In this document: positions 6,871 to 17,169 of the stretch, piece after piece | How the letters are laid out: each line of letters starts with the position of its first letter | How positions within the stretch are numbered: the stretch's first letter is position 1 | DNA from: Acidimicrobiaceae bacterium | GTDB lineage: Bacteria; Actinomycetota; Acidimicrobiia; Acidimicrobiales; Aldehydirespiratoraceae | DNA length: 64,000 nucleotides | NCBI GenBank assembly: GCA_009837445.1 | Contig: VXTM01000007.1 | Location: 1 to 64,000, forward strand | Direction: 5' to 3' | Notes under the pieces: generated by a model | Databases searched by the model: none | What the model saw: the letters and a program-made list of their open reading frames with translations, nothing else | Told to the model about the DNA's origin: nothing | Position numbers and translations under genes: made by a program

Positions 6871-8069
6871 CCCCGAAGCCGACCATCGCTGAGATCGTCG
6901 CCAACGACCTGTGCATCGGCTGCGGGCTGTGCGAGGCGCTCACCGGGGGTCGAGTCAAGATGGCCATGACCAGGCGCGGATCGCTGCGGCCCACGCCCGT
7001 GGACGAGTTCACACCGGCTGAGGAGGCTCAGCTGGTGGCCGCCTGCCCGGGCGCAGTGGCCGAAGCCCGCGTCGAGGCCGGCTGCAAGTCCGACCCCGTC
7101 TGGGGCGCCTACCGGTCGATGGCCCGAGCTTGGGCTGCCCATCCCGACGTCCGCTACGAGGGCGCCACCGGCGGAGTGCTGACCGCGCTGGGCATGCACG
7201 CCCTGCGAACGGGGCGGGTCGACTTCGTGCTCCACGTCGGGGCCGACCCCGAGCAGCCCATGCGCAGCCGCTGGGTCATGTCCAAGACCCCGGACTCGGT
7301 ACGGGCCAACACCGCGTCACGCTACGGGCCGACCGCCCCCCTTGCCGGCCTGGCTGCCGCGCTGGACCGGGGCCGGCCCTTCGCCCTCATCGCCAAGCCC
7401 TGCGACCTCGGAGCAGTTCACTCGCTCTCCAGGACAGACCCCCGAGTCGACGAGCTGTGTACGATCCGCCTGGCGCTGGTGTGCGGGGGGCAGTCGCGGC
7501 TCACCAAGTCGACGGCGGTGCTCGACGAGTTCGGTCTGGACGAGACCGAGGTCGCGCTGTTTCGGTACCGGGGCCACGGCAACCCCGGAGCGACCGTGGT
7601 GGAGACCAGGGCCGGCGAGCGCTTCACCAAGACCTACCTCGACATGTGGGAGGACGAGGCCGGCTGGGAGGTCGAGACCCGCTGCAAGTTCTGTCCCGAC
7701 GCCCTGGGCGAGGCCGCCGACGTGGCCTCAGCCGACATCTGGCCGGGCGGGGCCCCCACCGGCGAGGACGAGGGATTCAACGGGATCATCGTTCGCACCG
7801 AGGTCGGCGAGGAACTGGTGGCGTCGGCCGTGAAGGCCGGCGAACTAGTGGTGACCGATGAGATCACGACCCGGCAATTCGATGACTTCCAACCCCATCA
7901 GGTGCGCAAGAAGGAGGCGCTGGCGGCCCGCTACCACGGCTTGGCCGACTCGGGGATCGCCCCAATCGAGACCCGGGGCCTGCGCATCACCGAGCTCGGC
8001 CGGCGGCTGAACCCCGAACGGTTCGAGCACGAGCGAGCCGGCACCCGCCGCCGGGTAGAGCGTCTCTAG
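6867..8069 (+). CDS. FrhB-like coenzyme F420 hydrogenase/dehydrogenase beta-subunit family protein
   Basis: This 400-residue protein has an N-terminal ferredoxin-type loop (DLCIGCGLCEAL, with a fourth ligand not obvious). The FrhB N domain follows (YEGATGGVLTALGMHAL, then IAKPCDLGAV) and then the C domain with further cysteines (ETRCKFCPDALGE, ADIWPGG). Family members bind FAD, Fe-S and often F420, passing electrons between F420 and partners. Translation is coupled to the isomerase-like gene by ATGA. It probably supplies reducing power to, or reduces an intermediate of, this operon. Confidence 0.85.
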   Translation: MTPKPTIAEIVANDLCIGCGLCEALTGGRVKMAMTRRGSLRPTPVDEFTPAEEAQLVAACPGAVAEARVEAGCKSDPVWGAYRSMARAWAAHPDVRYEGATGGVLTALGMHALRTGRVDFVLHVGADPEQPMRSRWVMSKTPDSVRANTASRYGPTAPLAGLAAALDRGRPFALIAKPCDLGAVHSLSRTDPRVDELCTIRLALVCGGQSRLTKSTAVLDEFGLDETEVALFRYRGHGNPGATVVETRAGERFTKTYLDMWEDEAGWEVETRCKFCPDALGEAADVASADIWPGGAPTGEDEGFNGIIVRTEVGEELVASAVKAGELVVTDEITTRQFDDFQPHQVRKKEALAARYHGLADSGIAPIETRGLRITELGRRLNPERFEHERAGTRRRVERL

Positions 8070-8131
8070 CGTCCCGGCGCCCGTCTCGGAGTCCGGCCGT
8101 TCCGGGCCTGTCAGGGACGTGACGTACAATC

Positions 8132-8491
8132 GTGGTTGTGAGCGGCACCAGCCGGATCGACTTGACGGTGCGCCTCTGGCGGGGCGGATCCAAGCGGCAG
8201 TTCGAGCGGTACATCAACCGCCTGCTCAAGCTGCTGCCCCGCCACGGCGGGCGGGCCGAGCGCCGGGCCGGGGAGGTGGACGCCGGGCCGGGACGTCCTG
8301 ACGCGGTGCTGGTGCTGTCGTTCCCCGACACCGCGGCGGTCGACGCCTACCTGACCGACCCCCGACGGGACGACCTGGAGGAGCTCGCTGCCAAGGCGGT
8401 CACCAGGTCGCTGATCACCGGCGGGCGCAGGCACGACGCCGGCGAGCACGACCCGGTCGAGGTGACCGAACTCCCCCTCAACCCCGCCTGA
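8132..8491 (+). CDS. Small hypothetical protein, possible dimeric alpha/beta barrel
   Basis: This is a 119-residue protein, or 117 if the second GTG at 8138 is used. It has a beta-helix-beta pattern: RIDLTVRLWRGG, a basic helix KRQFERYINRLLKLLPRHGG, the strand DAVLVLSFPDTAAVDAYLTDP, and a further helix. The strand-plus-helix VLVLSFPDTAAVDAYLTDP resembles the DUF1330/EthD dimeric ferredoxin-like fold. It is the last gene of the oxidase operon, with 62 bp to the FrhB-like gene. Function unknown. Confidence 0.6.
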   Translation: MVVSGTSRIDLTVRLWRGGSKRQFERYINRLLKLLPRHGGRAERRAGEVDAGPGRPDAVLVLSFPDTAAVDAYLTDPRRDDLEELAAKAVTRSLITGGRRHDAGEHDPVEVTELPLNPA

Positions 8492-8506
8492 CCGGCCCGG
8501 CGGCGC

Positions 8507-9619
8507 TCAACTGCTGGGTCGGAAGCGGGCCGGGTCCAGCGCCGCCACGTCATCGGGCTGCAGCGGCGGCTCGCGGTCCAGGATGAGCGCCGCGCACAAG
8601 CGACCCAGAGCAGGGGACGTCTTGATGCCGTAGCCGCCCTGACCGGCGAGCCAGAAGAAGCCCGGATGGTCCGGGTCGAAGCCGGCCGCCGGCACATCAT
8701 CGGGCGCGAAGGTTCGCAGACCGGCCCAGGTGCGGCGCACGCCCCGGACCTGCAAGGTGGTGGCCGCCTCCAACTCCTCGACCCCCAGCGCGATGTCCTC
8801 CACCTCGGGCCGGGCGTCGCACGGCTCGCTGGGGGTCTCGTCGACGGGCGACACCAGCAGCATCGGCCCCTCCGGCTCGAAGTAGAACCGGTTGCCGATG
8901 TCCCAGACCATGGGCCAGCCCAAAGCATCGACTCCCTCCGGAGGGGGGAACACGAACACCGAGCGCCGCAGCGGCCTCAGGCCCAGCGGGGCAATCCCAG
9001 CCAGGGTGGCCACCGGGTCGCACCAGGCACCCGCCGCGTTCACGACCACGTCGCAGTCCCAGTGCAGATCTCCGGCTTGCACCCGCCAGCCGCCGTCCCG
9101 CTCGGTGACCGCGGTGATCCCGGCGTCCACATGCAACTCGGCGCCCCGGTGGCGGGCACCCCGCAGGAATCCCTGCAGCAACCCGTCCACGTCGATGTTC
9201 ATGGCGCCCGGTTCGTGGACCCCGCCGGCGGCGGCCTCGGGGTGCAGCACCCCGACCAGGTCGCAGCACTGCGACGAGTCGAGGCGATGGACCTCTACAC
9301 CGTGGGCCTCCGCCGCGGCCGCCTTGTCTTCCAGCAGGTGGCGCTCGGCGGCCCGGGCGATCCACAGCAGGCCCCTCCTCGACAGCAGCGCATGGTCGGT
9401 GAACCCGGTGGGCGGCTCGGCCAGGAACGGACGGCTGGCCGCGGCCAGCGCGCTCACCACCGGAGCACCCGAGGTCTCGGTGTGCAGGGCCGCGGATCGG
9501 CCGGTGGCGTGGGCGCCGGGGTGGGCCTCCTGCTCGATGATGTCCACCGAGGCGTGCTCGGCCAAGTGCCAGGCCGCGGCCGCGCCCGCGATCCCGGCAC
9601 CGATGACGACCACCCGCAT
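8507..9619 (-). CDS. FAD-dependent oxidoreductase, DAO (glycine/D-amino acid oxidase) family
   Basis: This 370-residue flavoprotein starts with the Rossmann motif VVVIGAGIAGAAAAWHLAE and ends its first beta-alpha-beta with the acidic residue of DIIEQE. The family C-terminal FAD motif FFWLAGQGGYGIKTSPALG is intact. DAO-family enzymes oxidise secondary or D-amino acids, or amines such as sarcosine. The start ATG begins directly at MRVVVIGAG. It is convergent with the preceding operon (15 bp between stops) and divergent from the amidohydrolase across a 252-bp intergenic region with a nested palindrome and an operator. Confidence 0.88.
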   Translation of the reverse strand: MRVVVIGAGIAGAAAAWHLAEHASVDIIEQEAHPGAHATGRSAALHTETSGAPVVSALAAASRPFLAEPPTGFTDHALLSRRGLLWIARAAERHLLEDKAAAAEAHGVEVHRLDSSQCCDLVGVLHPEAAAGGVHEPGAMNIDVDGLLQGFLRGARHRGAELHVDAGITAVTERDGGWRVQAGDLHWDCDVVVNAAGAWCDPVATLAGIAPLGLRPLRRSVFVFPPPEGVDALGWPMVWDIGNRFYFEPEGPMLLVSPVDETPSEPCDARPEVEDIALGVEELEAATTLQVRGVRRTWAGLRTFAPDDVPAAGFDPDHPGFFWLAGQGGYGIKTSPALGRLCAALILDREPPLQPDDVAALDPARFRPSS

Positions 9620-9670
9620 CCGGTCAGCCTGCCACGCCCTCCCCCCGGACCGAGCGTCGGGGAGTCGCCA

Positions 9671-9725
9671 GCCGAAATTGATGCCGATAGTGGGCATCCA
9701 GTGCCCATTTCGTCCCCAATTTGGC
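9671..9725. repeat. Nested palindrome A
   Basis: The outer arms GCCGAAATTG and CAATTTGGC pair with one bulged base. A perfect inner 6-bp hairpin TGGGCA-tccag-TGCCCA sits at 9691-9707. The left arm CCGAAATTGATG is identical to the left arm of palindrome B at 52971. Confidence 0.6.
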
Positions 9726-9794
9726 AGCGAGCCCACGGGCCTGCCGGTTCGGCAACCGGGTACATCTCGCCCGATGCAAGGGTGTACAGACAAA

Positions 9795-9804
9795 CGGTAT
9801 ACAA
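9795..9804. promoter_or_regulatory. Palindromic operator CGGTATACAA (site 4)
   Basis: It lies between the divergent DAO-type oxidase and the amidohydrolase, 67 bp before the amidohydrolase start. Part of it could double as a TACAAT -10 box. Confidence 0.7.
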
Positions 9805-9871
9805 TCCGGCGCGGCGGGTCGGCCGGGAGCAACGCTCCGGAAGCCAGCAACACCCAACCAGGAGGAGCGTC

Positions 9872-11068
9872 GTGCGCGACGGGCTGACCATCATCGACAC
9901 CGACACCCATGTGTGGCCGTCGGTGGAGGTGCTCAAGCGGTACGCCGACCGCAAGCTGCTCGACCGCTGGGACGCGGAGCTGGCCCACTACGAGCGCCGG
10001 GTGGAGCTGCCGCTCACCTACGGCGACCCCGAGGAGCCCTGGACCAACCTCAGCATCGAGCCGCGGGGCTACCTGCGCGAGATCGGCGAGAAGTCGCACT
10101 TGGAGGAGGAGCTGGGCGCGGGTGGCCGGGCCGCGCTGGAGGGCAAGATCCGGGGACTGGTGGTGACCGAGGACTCCCCCCGCTACGGCGTCGGCCACGA
10201 CAACGCCGAGGGCCGCATCGCCGACATGGACCGAGAGGGCACGGACGTGCACCTGCTGATCCCCGGCACCTGGCCCCAGTCGGTGACGGTGTGCCCCACC
10301 GACGTGGCCACCGGACTGTACGAGTCCTACGCCCGCTATATGGCCGACTTCTGCTCCATCGACACCGGCCGGCTCAAGAGCCTGCTGCAGCTCACCGGCG
10401 AGGACGTGGAATGGTCGGTGGGCCACATAGAGGAGTGGGCTGACCAGCCGGCGGTGGCCGGGGCCATGCTGGCGCTGGCCGAGGGCTTCCCCATCGACGA
10501 CCCCGACCTGGAGCCCATCTGGGCCGCGATGGCGGCCGCGGACCTGCCGCTGCTGCACCACTCGTTCTTCTACGAGCCCCCCTACTTCCCCGGCTACCGC
10601 GACGTGTGGGACAACATCGTGGTGGCCCGCACCGCAGCCCACCCGTGGGGCGCGCAGCTCCGGCTGGCCTACCTGCTGCTGTCGGGGGTGTTCGACCGGC
10701 ACCCGAACTTCCGGGTCGGGTTCTCCGAGACCGGCTGCGGCTGGCTGCCGGAGTGGCTGCTGCGCCTCGACGGGCAGTCCAGGCACCTCAAGAGCAAGGG
10801 GCCGGCGCTGTCGATGCTGCCCTCGGAGTACGCCCGGGCCGGCCACGTCTACTGCGGGATCGAGCTCTACGAGGGCCGCAAGATCTACGACTACGTCGAC
10901 AGCGTGCTCGGCGACGGCGTGCTCATGTACCAGTCGGACTTCCCCCACGCCCAGTGCCGTTTCCCGGACTCGCCCGGCGCCGCGTTGGAATGGGGCATTG
11001 AAGACAGCGCAAAACGCGAGAAACTGTTCTCGGGCAACGCCACCCGGTTCCTGCGCATGGCGGCCTGA
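9872..11068 (+). CDS. Amidohydrolase family protein (ACMSD-like TIM barrel)
   Basis: This 398-residue metal-dependent hydrolase begins TIIDTDTHVWPS. The D-x-H box replaces the classical HxH, as is common in the amidohydrolase-2 group (2-amino-3-carboxymuconate semialdehyde decarboxylase and relatives). Further family marks are LPLLHHSFF near residue 228 and the C-terminal MYQSDFPHAQ with the catalytic aspartate. Decarboxylation or hydrolysis of a ring-cleavage product is plausible. The GTG start follows AGGAGGAGC; the longer track ORF ignores the promoter. Two cupin genes follow. Confidence 0.85.
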   Translation: MRDGLTIIDTDTHVWPSVEVLKRYADRKLLDRWDAELAHYERRVELPLTYGDPEEPWTNLSIEPRGYLREIGEKSHLEEELGAGGRAALEGKIRGLVVTEDSPRYGVGHDNAEGRIADMDREGTDVHLLIPGTWPQSVTVCPTDVATGLYESYARYMADFCSIDTGRLKSLLQLTGEDVEWSVGHIEEWADQPAVAGAMLALAEGFPIDDPDLEPIWAAMAAADLPLLHHSFFYEPPYFPGYRDVWDNIVVARTAAHPWGAQLRLAYLLLSGVFDRHPNFRVGFSETGCGWLPEWLLRLDGQSRHLKSKGPALSMLPSEYARAGHVYCGIELYEGRKIYDYVDSVLGDGVLMYQSDFPHAQCRFPDSPGAALEWGIEDSAKREKLFSGNATRFLRMAA

Positions 11069-11139
11069 CCGTCGCAGCCGCCGGCGGGACAGTCGTTGCC
11101 AGGCACGCGAGACCCCAACAGACAGGACAGAGGACGACA

Positions 11140-11775
11140 ATGGTCGAACGAGAGCAGACGCGGCTGCGCGAGCGTGACCGCAGCACCGAGGACCGCCACC
11201 CCTACGAGGTGTTCTTCTCGACCTTCGAGGAGAGGCGTAACCTGGCCAACAACGGCCAGGTGGTGATCAAGGGCAAGGACCTGCCCTGGCAGCAGTCCCG
11301 GCAGGGCCGCAGCAAGTACTACCTGCACATGCAGGCCGAGGACCGCTCGGTGCAGGACTGGATGGTGTTCCGCAAGGACATCCAGACCGAGTCGGGGGCC
11401 CACACCCACCAGGGCGGGCTGGTGATCTACGTCACCCGGGGCGCGGGCTACAGCGTGTTCGACGGGGTCGAGTATCACTGGAAGCCCGGCGACCTCCTGA
11501 TCCTGCCGGTGAAGCCCGGCGGCGTCGAGCACCAGCACTTCAACTACGACGACTCCCAGAGCTCGCAGTGGATCGCCTTCATCTACATCCCGTTCCTGTT
11601 CCAGACCGGGTCGATGCTGGCCCAGGTGAAGGAGCAGTCGAACTGGCGGGAGATGGCGGCCAAGGACACCGGCACCGACGGCGACGGCTCCGGCGACGGG
11701 GACGGCGACGGGGCCACCGAGGATCCCATCGTGGCGGTCACCCGGATCATCGGCGAGAGGGCCGGCGATGGCTGA
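11140..11775 (+). CDS. Cupin-domain protein (large half of a cupin pair)
   Basis: In this 211-residue protein the cupin core lies at about residues 80-145. ESGAHTHQGGLVIYVTRGAGYSVFDG carries motif 1 histidines (H-x-H) and a glutamine where glutamate is usual. KPGDLLILPVKPGGVEHQHFN carries the motif 2 histidine. A low-complexity tail DGDGSGDGDGDGA precedes the C-terminus. Its stop overlaps the second cupin gene by 8 bp. Paired single-domain cupins next to an ACMSD-like amidohydrolase suggest a two-subunit gentisate-type ring-cleaving dioxygenase; this is inference. Confidence 0.82.
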   Translation: MVEREQTRLRERDRSTEDRHPYEVFFSTFEERRNLANNGQVVIKGKDLPWQQSRQGRSKYYLHMQAEDRSVQDWMVFRKDIQTESGAHTHQGGLVIYVTRGAGYSVFDGVEYHWKPGDLLILPVKPGGVEHQHFNYDDSQSSQWIAFIYIPFLFQTGSMLAQVKEQSNWREMAAKDTGTDGDGSGDGDGDGATEDPIVAVTRIIGERAGDG

Positions 11776-12228
11776 GCCGACCCTGTACGACCTCACCTTC
11801 GAGGAGTCGAGGGCGGAGCGCGACCGCCGGGCCGCGGCCAAGAACCTGATCGGCCGCGAGGACTGCGAGCCCGAGCTGAACCGCATGGGGACCATGCGGT
11901 GGTACCTGCATCCCCACCTGGAGACGCCCAGCACCCGGGCCCTGTACTTCCACGAGCTCGAGATCCCCCAGGGCTCCAACAGCGGCCAGCTCTACTGCCA
12001 GGGCGGCATCCTCCACTTCGTGCTGGTCGGCAGCGGCCACACCGTGCTCGACGGCCGGGCCCACGAGTGGGAGGAGGGCGACGTCATCGCCGTCCCGATC
12101 AAGGAGTCGGGCGTCACCTACCAGCACTTCAACACCGGCGTAGGCCCCACCCGGATGCTGGTGTGCTGGGCCAACCTCGACTCAGCCATAAGCCCCGAGG
12201 GGGGCGTGGCCATGGAGGTGCTCGAGCC

Positions 12229-14307
<2,079 letters not shown>

Positions 14308-14331
14308 ACGGCCGAGCGGGTAGGCGGCAGG

Positions 14332-15831
14332 ATGCGGGTCGCCGAGTCTGTTAGCGGGTCGGCGGGGGTCGCCAGCGGGCACAAGCTGGCCACCGAGGCG
14401 GGGATCGAGGCCCTGCGCGCCGGTGGTTCGGCGGTCGACGCCGCGCTGTCCGCGGCTTTCACCCAGTGGGTGGTCAACGCCCCGCAGTCCGGACCGGGCG
14501 GGGAGATGGTGGCCCTGGTGGCCGGCGGGGACGAACAGGCCAGCGAGGTCGTCGAGGTGTACGGAGGGTGGTCGCGTGTGCCGCTGGCGCCGGCCGGCTC
14601 CAACGGCGCGAACCGCGAGGGCTGGCCGCCCACCAGCGGTCCGCACAACGCGGTGGTGCCCGGCTCGCTGCGGGGCGCCGAGGCGGCCTGGCGGGCCCAT
14701 GGGAGGCTGGACTGGGCCGAGCTCTTCGACGGTGCGGGAGCGGCCGCGGCCGGTCATGTCGTGACCGCTCGCATGGCCGACGTGTACCGGCGGGTGCAGG
14801 ACCGGGGACACACCGAAGCGCTGCATCGGATGCTGGGCACCGGCACAGCCCCGGGCCAGGGCACGACCATCCGCATGCCGGAGCTGGCAGCCACCCTGGA
14901 CGTTGTCGCGCAGCGAGGGTCTGACGCGTTCTACCGCGGCGAGCTGGCCGACCGGCTCGTGGCCGCGGCCGCCGAGGAGGGCGCGGCCCTCACCCACGAC
15001 GACCTGCACTCGGTGCAGGCGACCGTTGAGCCGGCCCGGCGCTTCGAGTTCGACGACGTCGTGGTGTGGGTGGCACCGGCGCCGAGCCAGGCGGCCATCA
15101 CTCCGGCGCTGCTGTCGGCCGCCGGACCCGGCGCCGACCCCGCGTCGCGGGAGTACGCCGAGGCGACCGCGCCGCTCACCGAGGAACAGCTCACCGAGTT
15201 CTGCCGCCGGGGGTCTGCCCTGCCGGCCGGCACCGCGGTGGCCACCGCGGTGGACCGCCGCGGGCTGTCGGCAACGGTGGTGCACAGCCTGGCCGGAGTG
15301 CAGTTCGGCACGGGCTGGGTGGCGAACGGCACCGGCGTGGCCTTCAGCAACCGGGTCGGGACCGCGCTGTCGGACCGCCCGGACCTGCCCGGATGCAACC
15401 GGCGCGGTGGGGCCGTGCTGCCCCACACGCTGAGCGCGGCCCATGTCCGGCGCCGCGACGGCTCGGGCTGGATGACCCTGGCCACCCCCGGAGGCGACCG
15501 GCAGGTGCAGTGGCTGGCCCAGGCCATCCAGCGCTTCCGGCTGGGCGCGGCCACGGCCGACATCGCGGCCGGGCCGCGCTGGTTCGTGTGCCCCACCGGC
15601 GACCGCTTCGGCGTTCCGGCCGGGATCGGCCAGCCGTGGTACGCCTTCGCGGAGCCGGGCATCGAGTGGCGCGACGACGCCAGGCTGGCCGGCTACGAGG
15701 TACGCCCCACGGCCAACGTGGGCGGGGGGCTGCAGGTGGTCGTCGCCCCGCACGCCCAGGACGGGGACCACCGTCACGCCGAGCTCGCCAGCGACCCCCG
15801 CTCGGGAGGAGCAGCCCTGGCCCTCCAGTGA
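14332..15831 (+). CDS. Gamma-glutamyltransferase (GGT) homologue, catalytic motif altered
   Basis: This 499-residue protein shows the GGT layout: ASGHKLATEAGIEALRAGGSAVDAA at the N-terminus, later SGPGGEMVAL, and VPGSLRGAEAAWRAHG. At the autocleavage/nucleophile site, normally T-T-H-x-S-V-V-D, it reads GTAVATAVDRRG. The first Thr is kept but the Thr-His pair is not, so cleavage and transfer activity are doubtful. The downstream FGTGWVANGTGVAFSNR matches the family. No signal peptide is visible, so it is probably cytosolic. It follows the AAA gene by 24 bp. Confidence 0.82.
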   Translation: MRVAESVSGSAGVASGHKLATEAGIEALRAGGSAVDAALSAAFTQWVVNAPQSGPGGEMVALVAGGDEQASEVVEVYGGWSRVPLAPAGSNGANREGWPPTSGPHNAVVPGSLRGAEAAWRAHGRLDWAELFDGAGAAAAGHVVTARMADVYRRVQDRGHTEALHRMLGTGTAPGQGTTIRMPELAATLDVVAQRGSDAFYRGELADRLVAAAAEEGAALTHDDLHSVQATVEPARRFEFDDVVVWVAPAPSQAAITPALLSAAGPGADPASREYAEATAPLTEEQLTEFCRRGSALPAGTAVATAVDRRGLSATVVHSLAGVQFGTGWVANGTGVAFSNRVGTALSDRPDLPGCNRRGGAVLPHTLSAAHVRRRDGSGWMTLATPGGDRQVQWLAQAIQRFRLGAATADIAAGPRWFVCPTGDRFGVPAGIGQPWYAFAEPGIEWRDDARLAGYEVRPTANVGGGLQVVVAPHAQDGDHRHAELASDPRSGGAALALQ

Positions 15832-16129
15832 CACGGGTCCGGTAACAGGAGCAGGCTGGCCACCCGGTGACAGGGGCGGGCAGGCCCGCTCGTGCCATGT
15901 GTGACGAATGGCACATTTACATCACGCGCATCATTCGAAATACTGAAGCCACGACCTACACACGCCTCTCTCGATGCTGCGATCCGGGGGCAAGGCAGCC
16001 ATGCGGGCCGGCTGGCAGGAGCCAGGGCACGCGTGCAGGTCGACTCCCTTGCGGTGGCTGGAGAGGGAGAACCGTCAGGCCGGCCTGCCGCGCCGGCTCC
16101 GTATCGGGGGAGAAAGAAAGAGGAGGACA
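15832..16129. other. 298-bp intergenic region before the ECF sigma gene
   Basis: No gene is seen. It contains a 7-bp inverted repeat GTGCCAT/ATGGCAC at 15892-15914, followed by an AT-richer stretch that probably holds the sigma-factor promoter. A purine-rich ribosome site GAGGAGG precedes the start at 16130. The hairpin could end transcription of the GGT homologue. Confidence 0.5.
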
Positions 16130-16666
16130 ATGGACATAGCAGAAGTGATGGGCGTCGACGCGGCCGAAGGCCGGGGCCGAGACTGGTTCATCAACCTGTA
16201 CGACGACAACTACCGGATGCTGCTGGCCTACGCCCGCAGGCGCGTGGACGGGCAGACGGCCGACGATGTGGTCTCGGAGACCTTCCTGGTGGCCTGGCGG
16301 CGACGTGACGAGGTTCCCGAGGGCTACGAACGGGCATGGCTGTTCGGGGTAGCCCGCAACACGATCCTCACCGCGGTCCGATCCGCCCGCCGTCTCATAC
16401 GGCTCAGGGGCAAGATCCGCAGCGCGACCCCTCCCGCGTGGGCCGACAGCCCGCCGGAGGTCACCGACCGGGCCAGCGCCCTGCTCCCGGCGCTGAGCAG
16501 CCTGCGAGAGGCCGACCGCGAACTCCTGATGCTGGTGGCGTGGGAAGAGATGTCACACGCCGAGATCGGCGAGGCCATGGGCATCTCACCCAACGCGGTC
16601 GCCATCCGGGTCCACCGGGCCCGCAAGCGACTCGAGGACCGCATGAACACGCTTTCTGGCCACTAA
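16130..16666 (+). CDS. ECF-type RNA polymerase sigma factor
   Basis: This 178-residue sigma factor has region 2 (NYRMLLAYARRRVDGQTADDVVSETFLVAWRR) and region 4 (LREADRELLMLVAWEEMSHAEIGEAMGISPNAVAIRVHRARKRL). The linker carries APPAWADSP-like residues. There is no extra C-terminal domain. The start ATG (MDIAEVMG) follows AGGAGGACA; the longer ORF is unlikely. It is followed after 62 bp by a small acidic protein whose N-terminus resembles actinobacterial anti-sigma partners. Confidence 0.92.
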   Translation: MDIAEVMGVDAAEGRGRDWFINLYDDNYRMLLAYARRRVDGQTADDVVSETFLVAWRRRDEVPEGYERAWLFGVARNTILTAVRSARRLIRLRGKIRSATPPAWADSPPEVTDRASALLPALSSLREADRELLMLVAWEEMSHAEIGEAMGISPNAVAIRVHRARKRLEDRMNTLSGH

Positions 16667-16728
16667 TGGGCCTGAATCCCTACGATCCCAGGAAACATGG
16701 GTTGAGCACACGAAGGCGGGAAGGCGCG

Positions 16729-16947
16729 ATGGCCGACGACAGGCCGGTCCCGAGCGAGCGGGGCGACACCGACATCGAAGACGATGTCATCGAGGAGCTC
16801 CGCAGATGCAACCCGGTCGACGCGGCCGCCCTCCCGTCCTCTCGCAGTTCCGAAGCGGCCAGAACGCTGGATCGGATCCTCACATCGGACGACGAGTCCG
16901 AGGCCGACGACTCCTCACCTGACGAATCCGAGCCCGACGAGTCCTGA
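16729..16947 (+). CDS. Small acidic protein, possible truncated anti-sigma partner
   Basis: This is a 72-residue protein. Its segment VIEELRRCNPVDAAALPSSRSSEAARTLDRILTSD resembles the cytoplasmic N-terminus of proteins encoded after actinobacterial ECF sigma genes. Where a membrane helix and outer domain would follow, it ends in an acidic tail (DDESEADDSSPDESEPDES). A family-3 hairpin repeat begins within about 15 bp of the stop. Either a soluble partner or a gene cut short by the repeat is possible. Confidence 0.6.
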   Translation: MADDRPVPSERGDTDIEDDVIEELRRCNPVDAAALPSSRSSEAARTLDRILTSDDESEADDSSPDESEPDES

Positions 16948-16959
16948 GACGGCAGGCCA

Positions 16960-17048
16960 AGAGGCCGAGCGAGTAGGCGGGCGAATCCGGCCCATACGAG
17001 CGAGGCCGTGGCCCGAGCGGCCCGTGAGCGCAAGCGAACAAGAGCGGG
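16960..17048 (+). repeat. Hairpin repeat family 3, copy 1
   Basis: This sequence of about 88 bp recurs in reverse orientation at 59598-59685 with few changes. The shared core includes GAGGCCGTGGCCCGAGCGGC. It follows directly after the stop of the small acidic protein. It has a GGCC-cgagc-GGCC apex and a flank, GAGCGAGTAGG, resembling family 2. Confidence 0.85.
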
Positions 17049-17127
17049 CTAGACCACTCCGCGGCGCGAGGCGCTGGCACCTATTCGTGGACGCTCTATA
17101 GCCCCCCTTAGGTGTCGGTGTGCGGGT

Positions 17128-17137
17128 TGGTATACAA
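17128..17137. promoter_or_regulatory. Palindromic operator TGGTATACAA (site 5)
   Basis: It lies 32 bp upstream of the acyl-CoA dehydrogenase start and heads the operon that runs to about 23.2 kb. Confidence 0.7.
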
Positions 17138-17169
17138 CATGGGCCCAACCCGCTCCGCCAGGACGAGCC

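Noticed and set aside
8666-11068. 800-residue track ORF upstream of the amidohydrolase
   Set aside because: Its first 400 codons are the antisense of the DAO-type oxidase and the promoter region; the GTG at 9872 with AGGAGGAGC is the real start.
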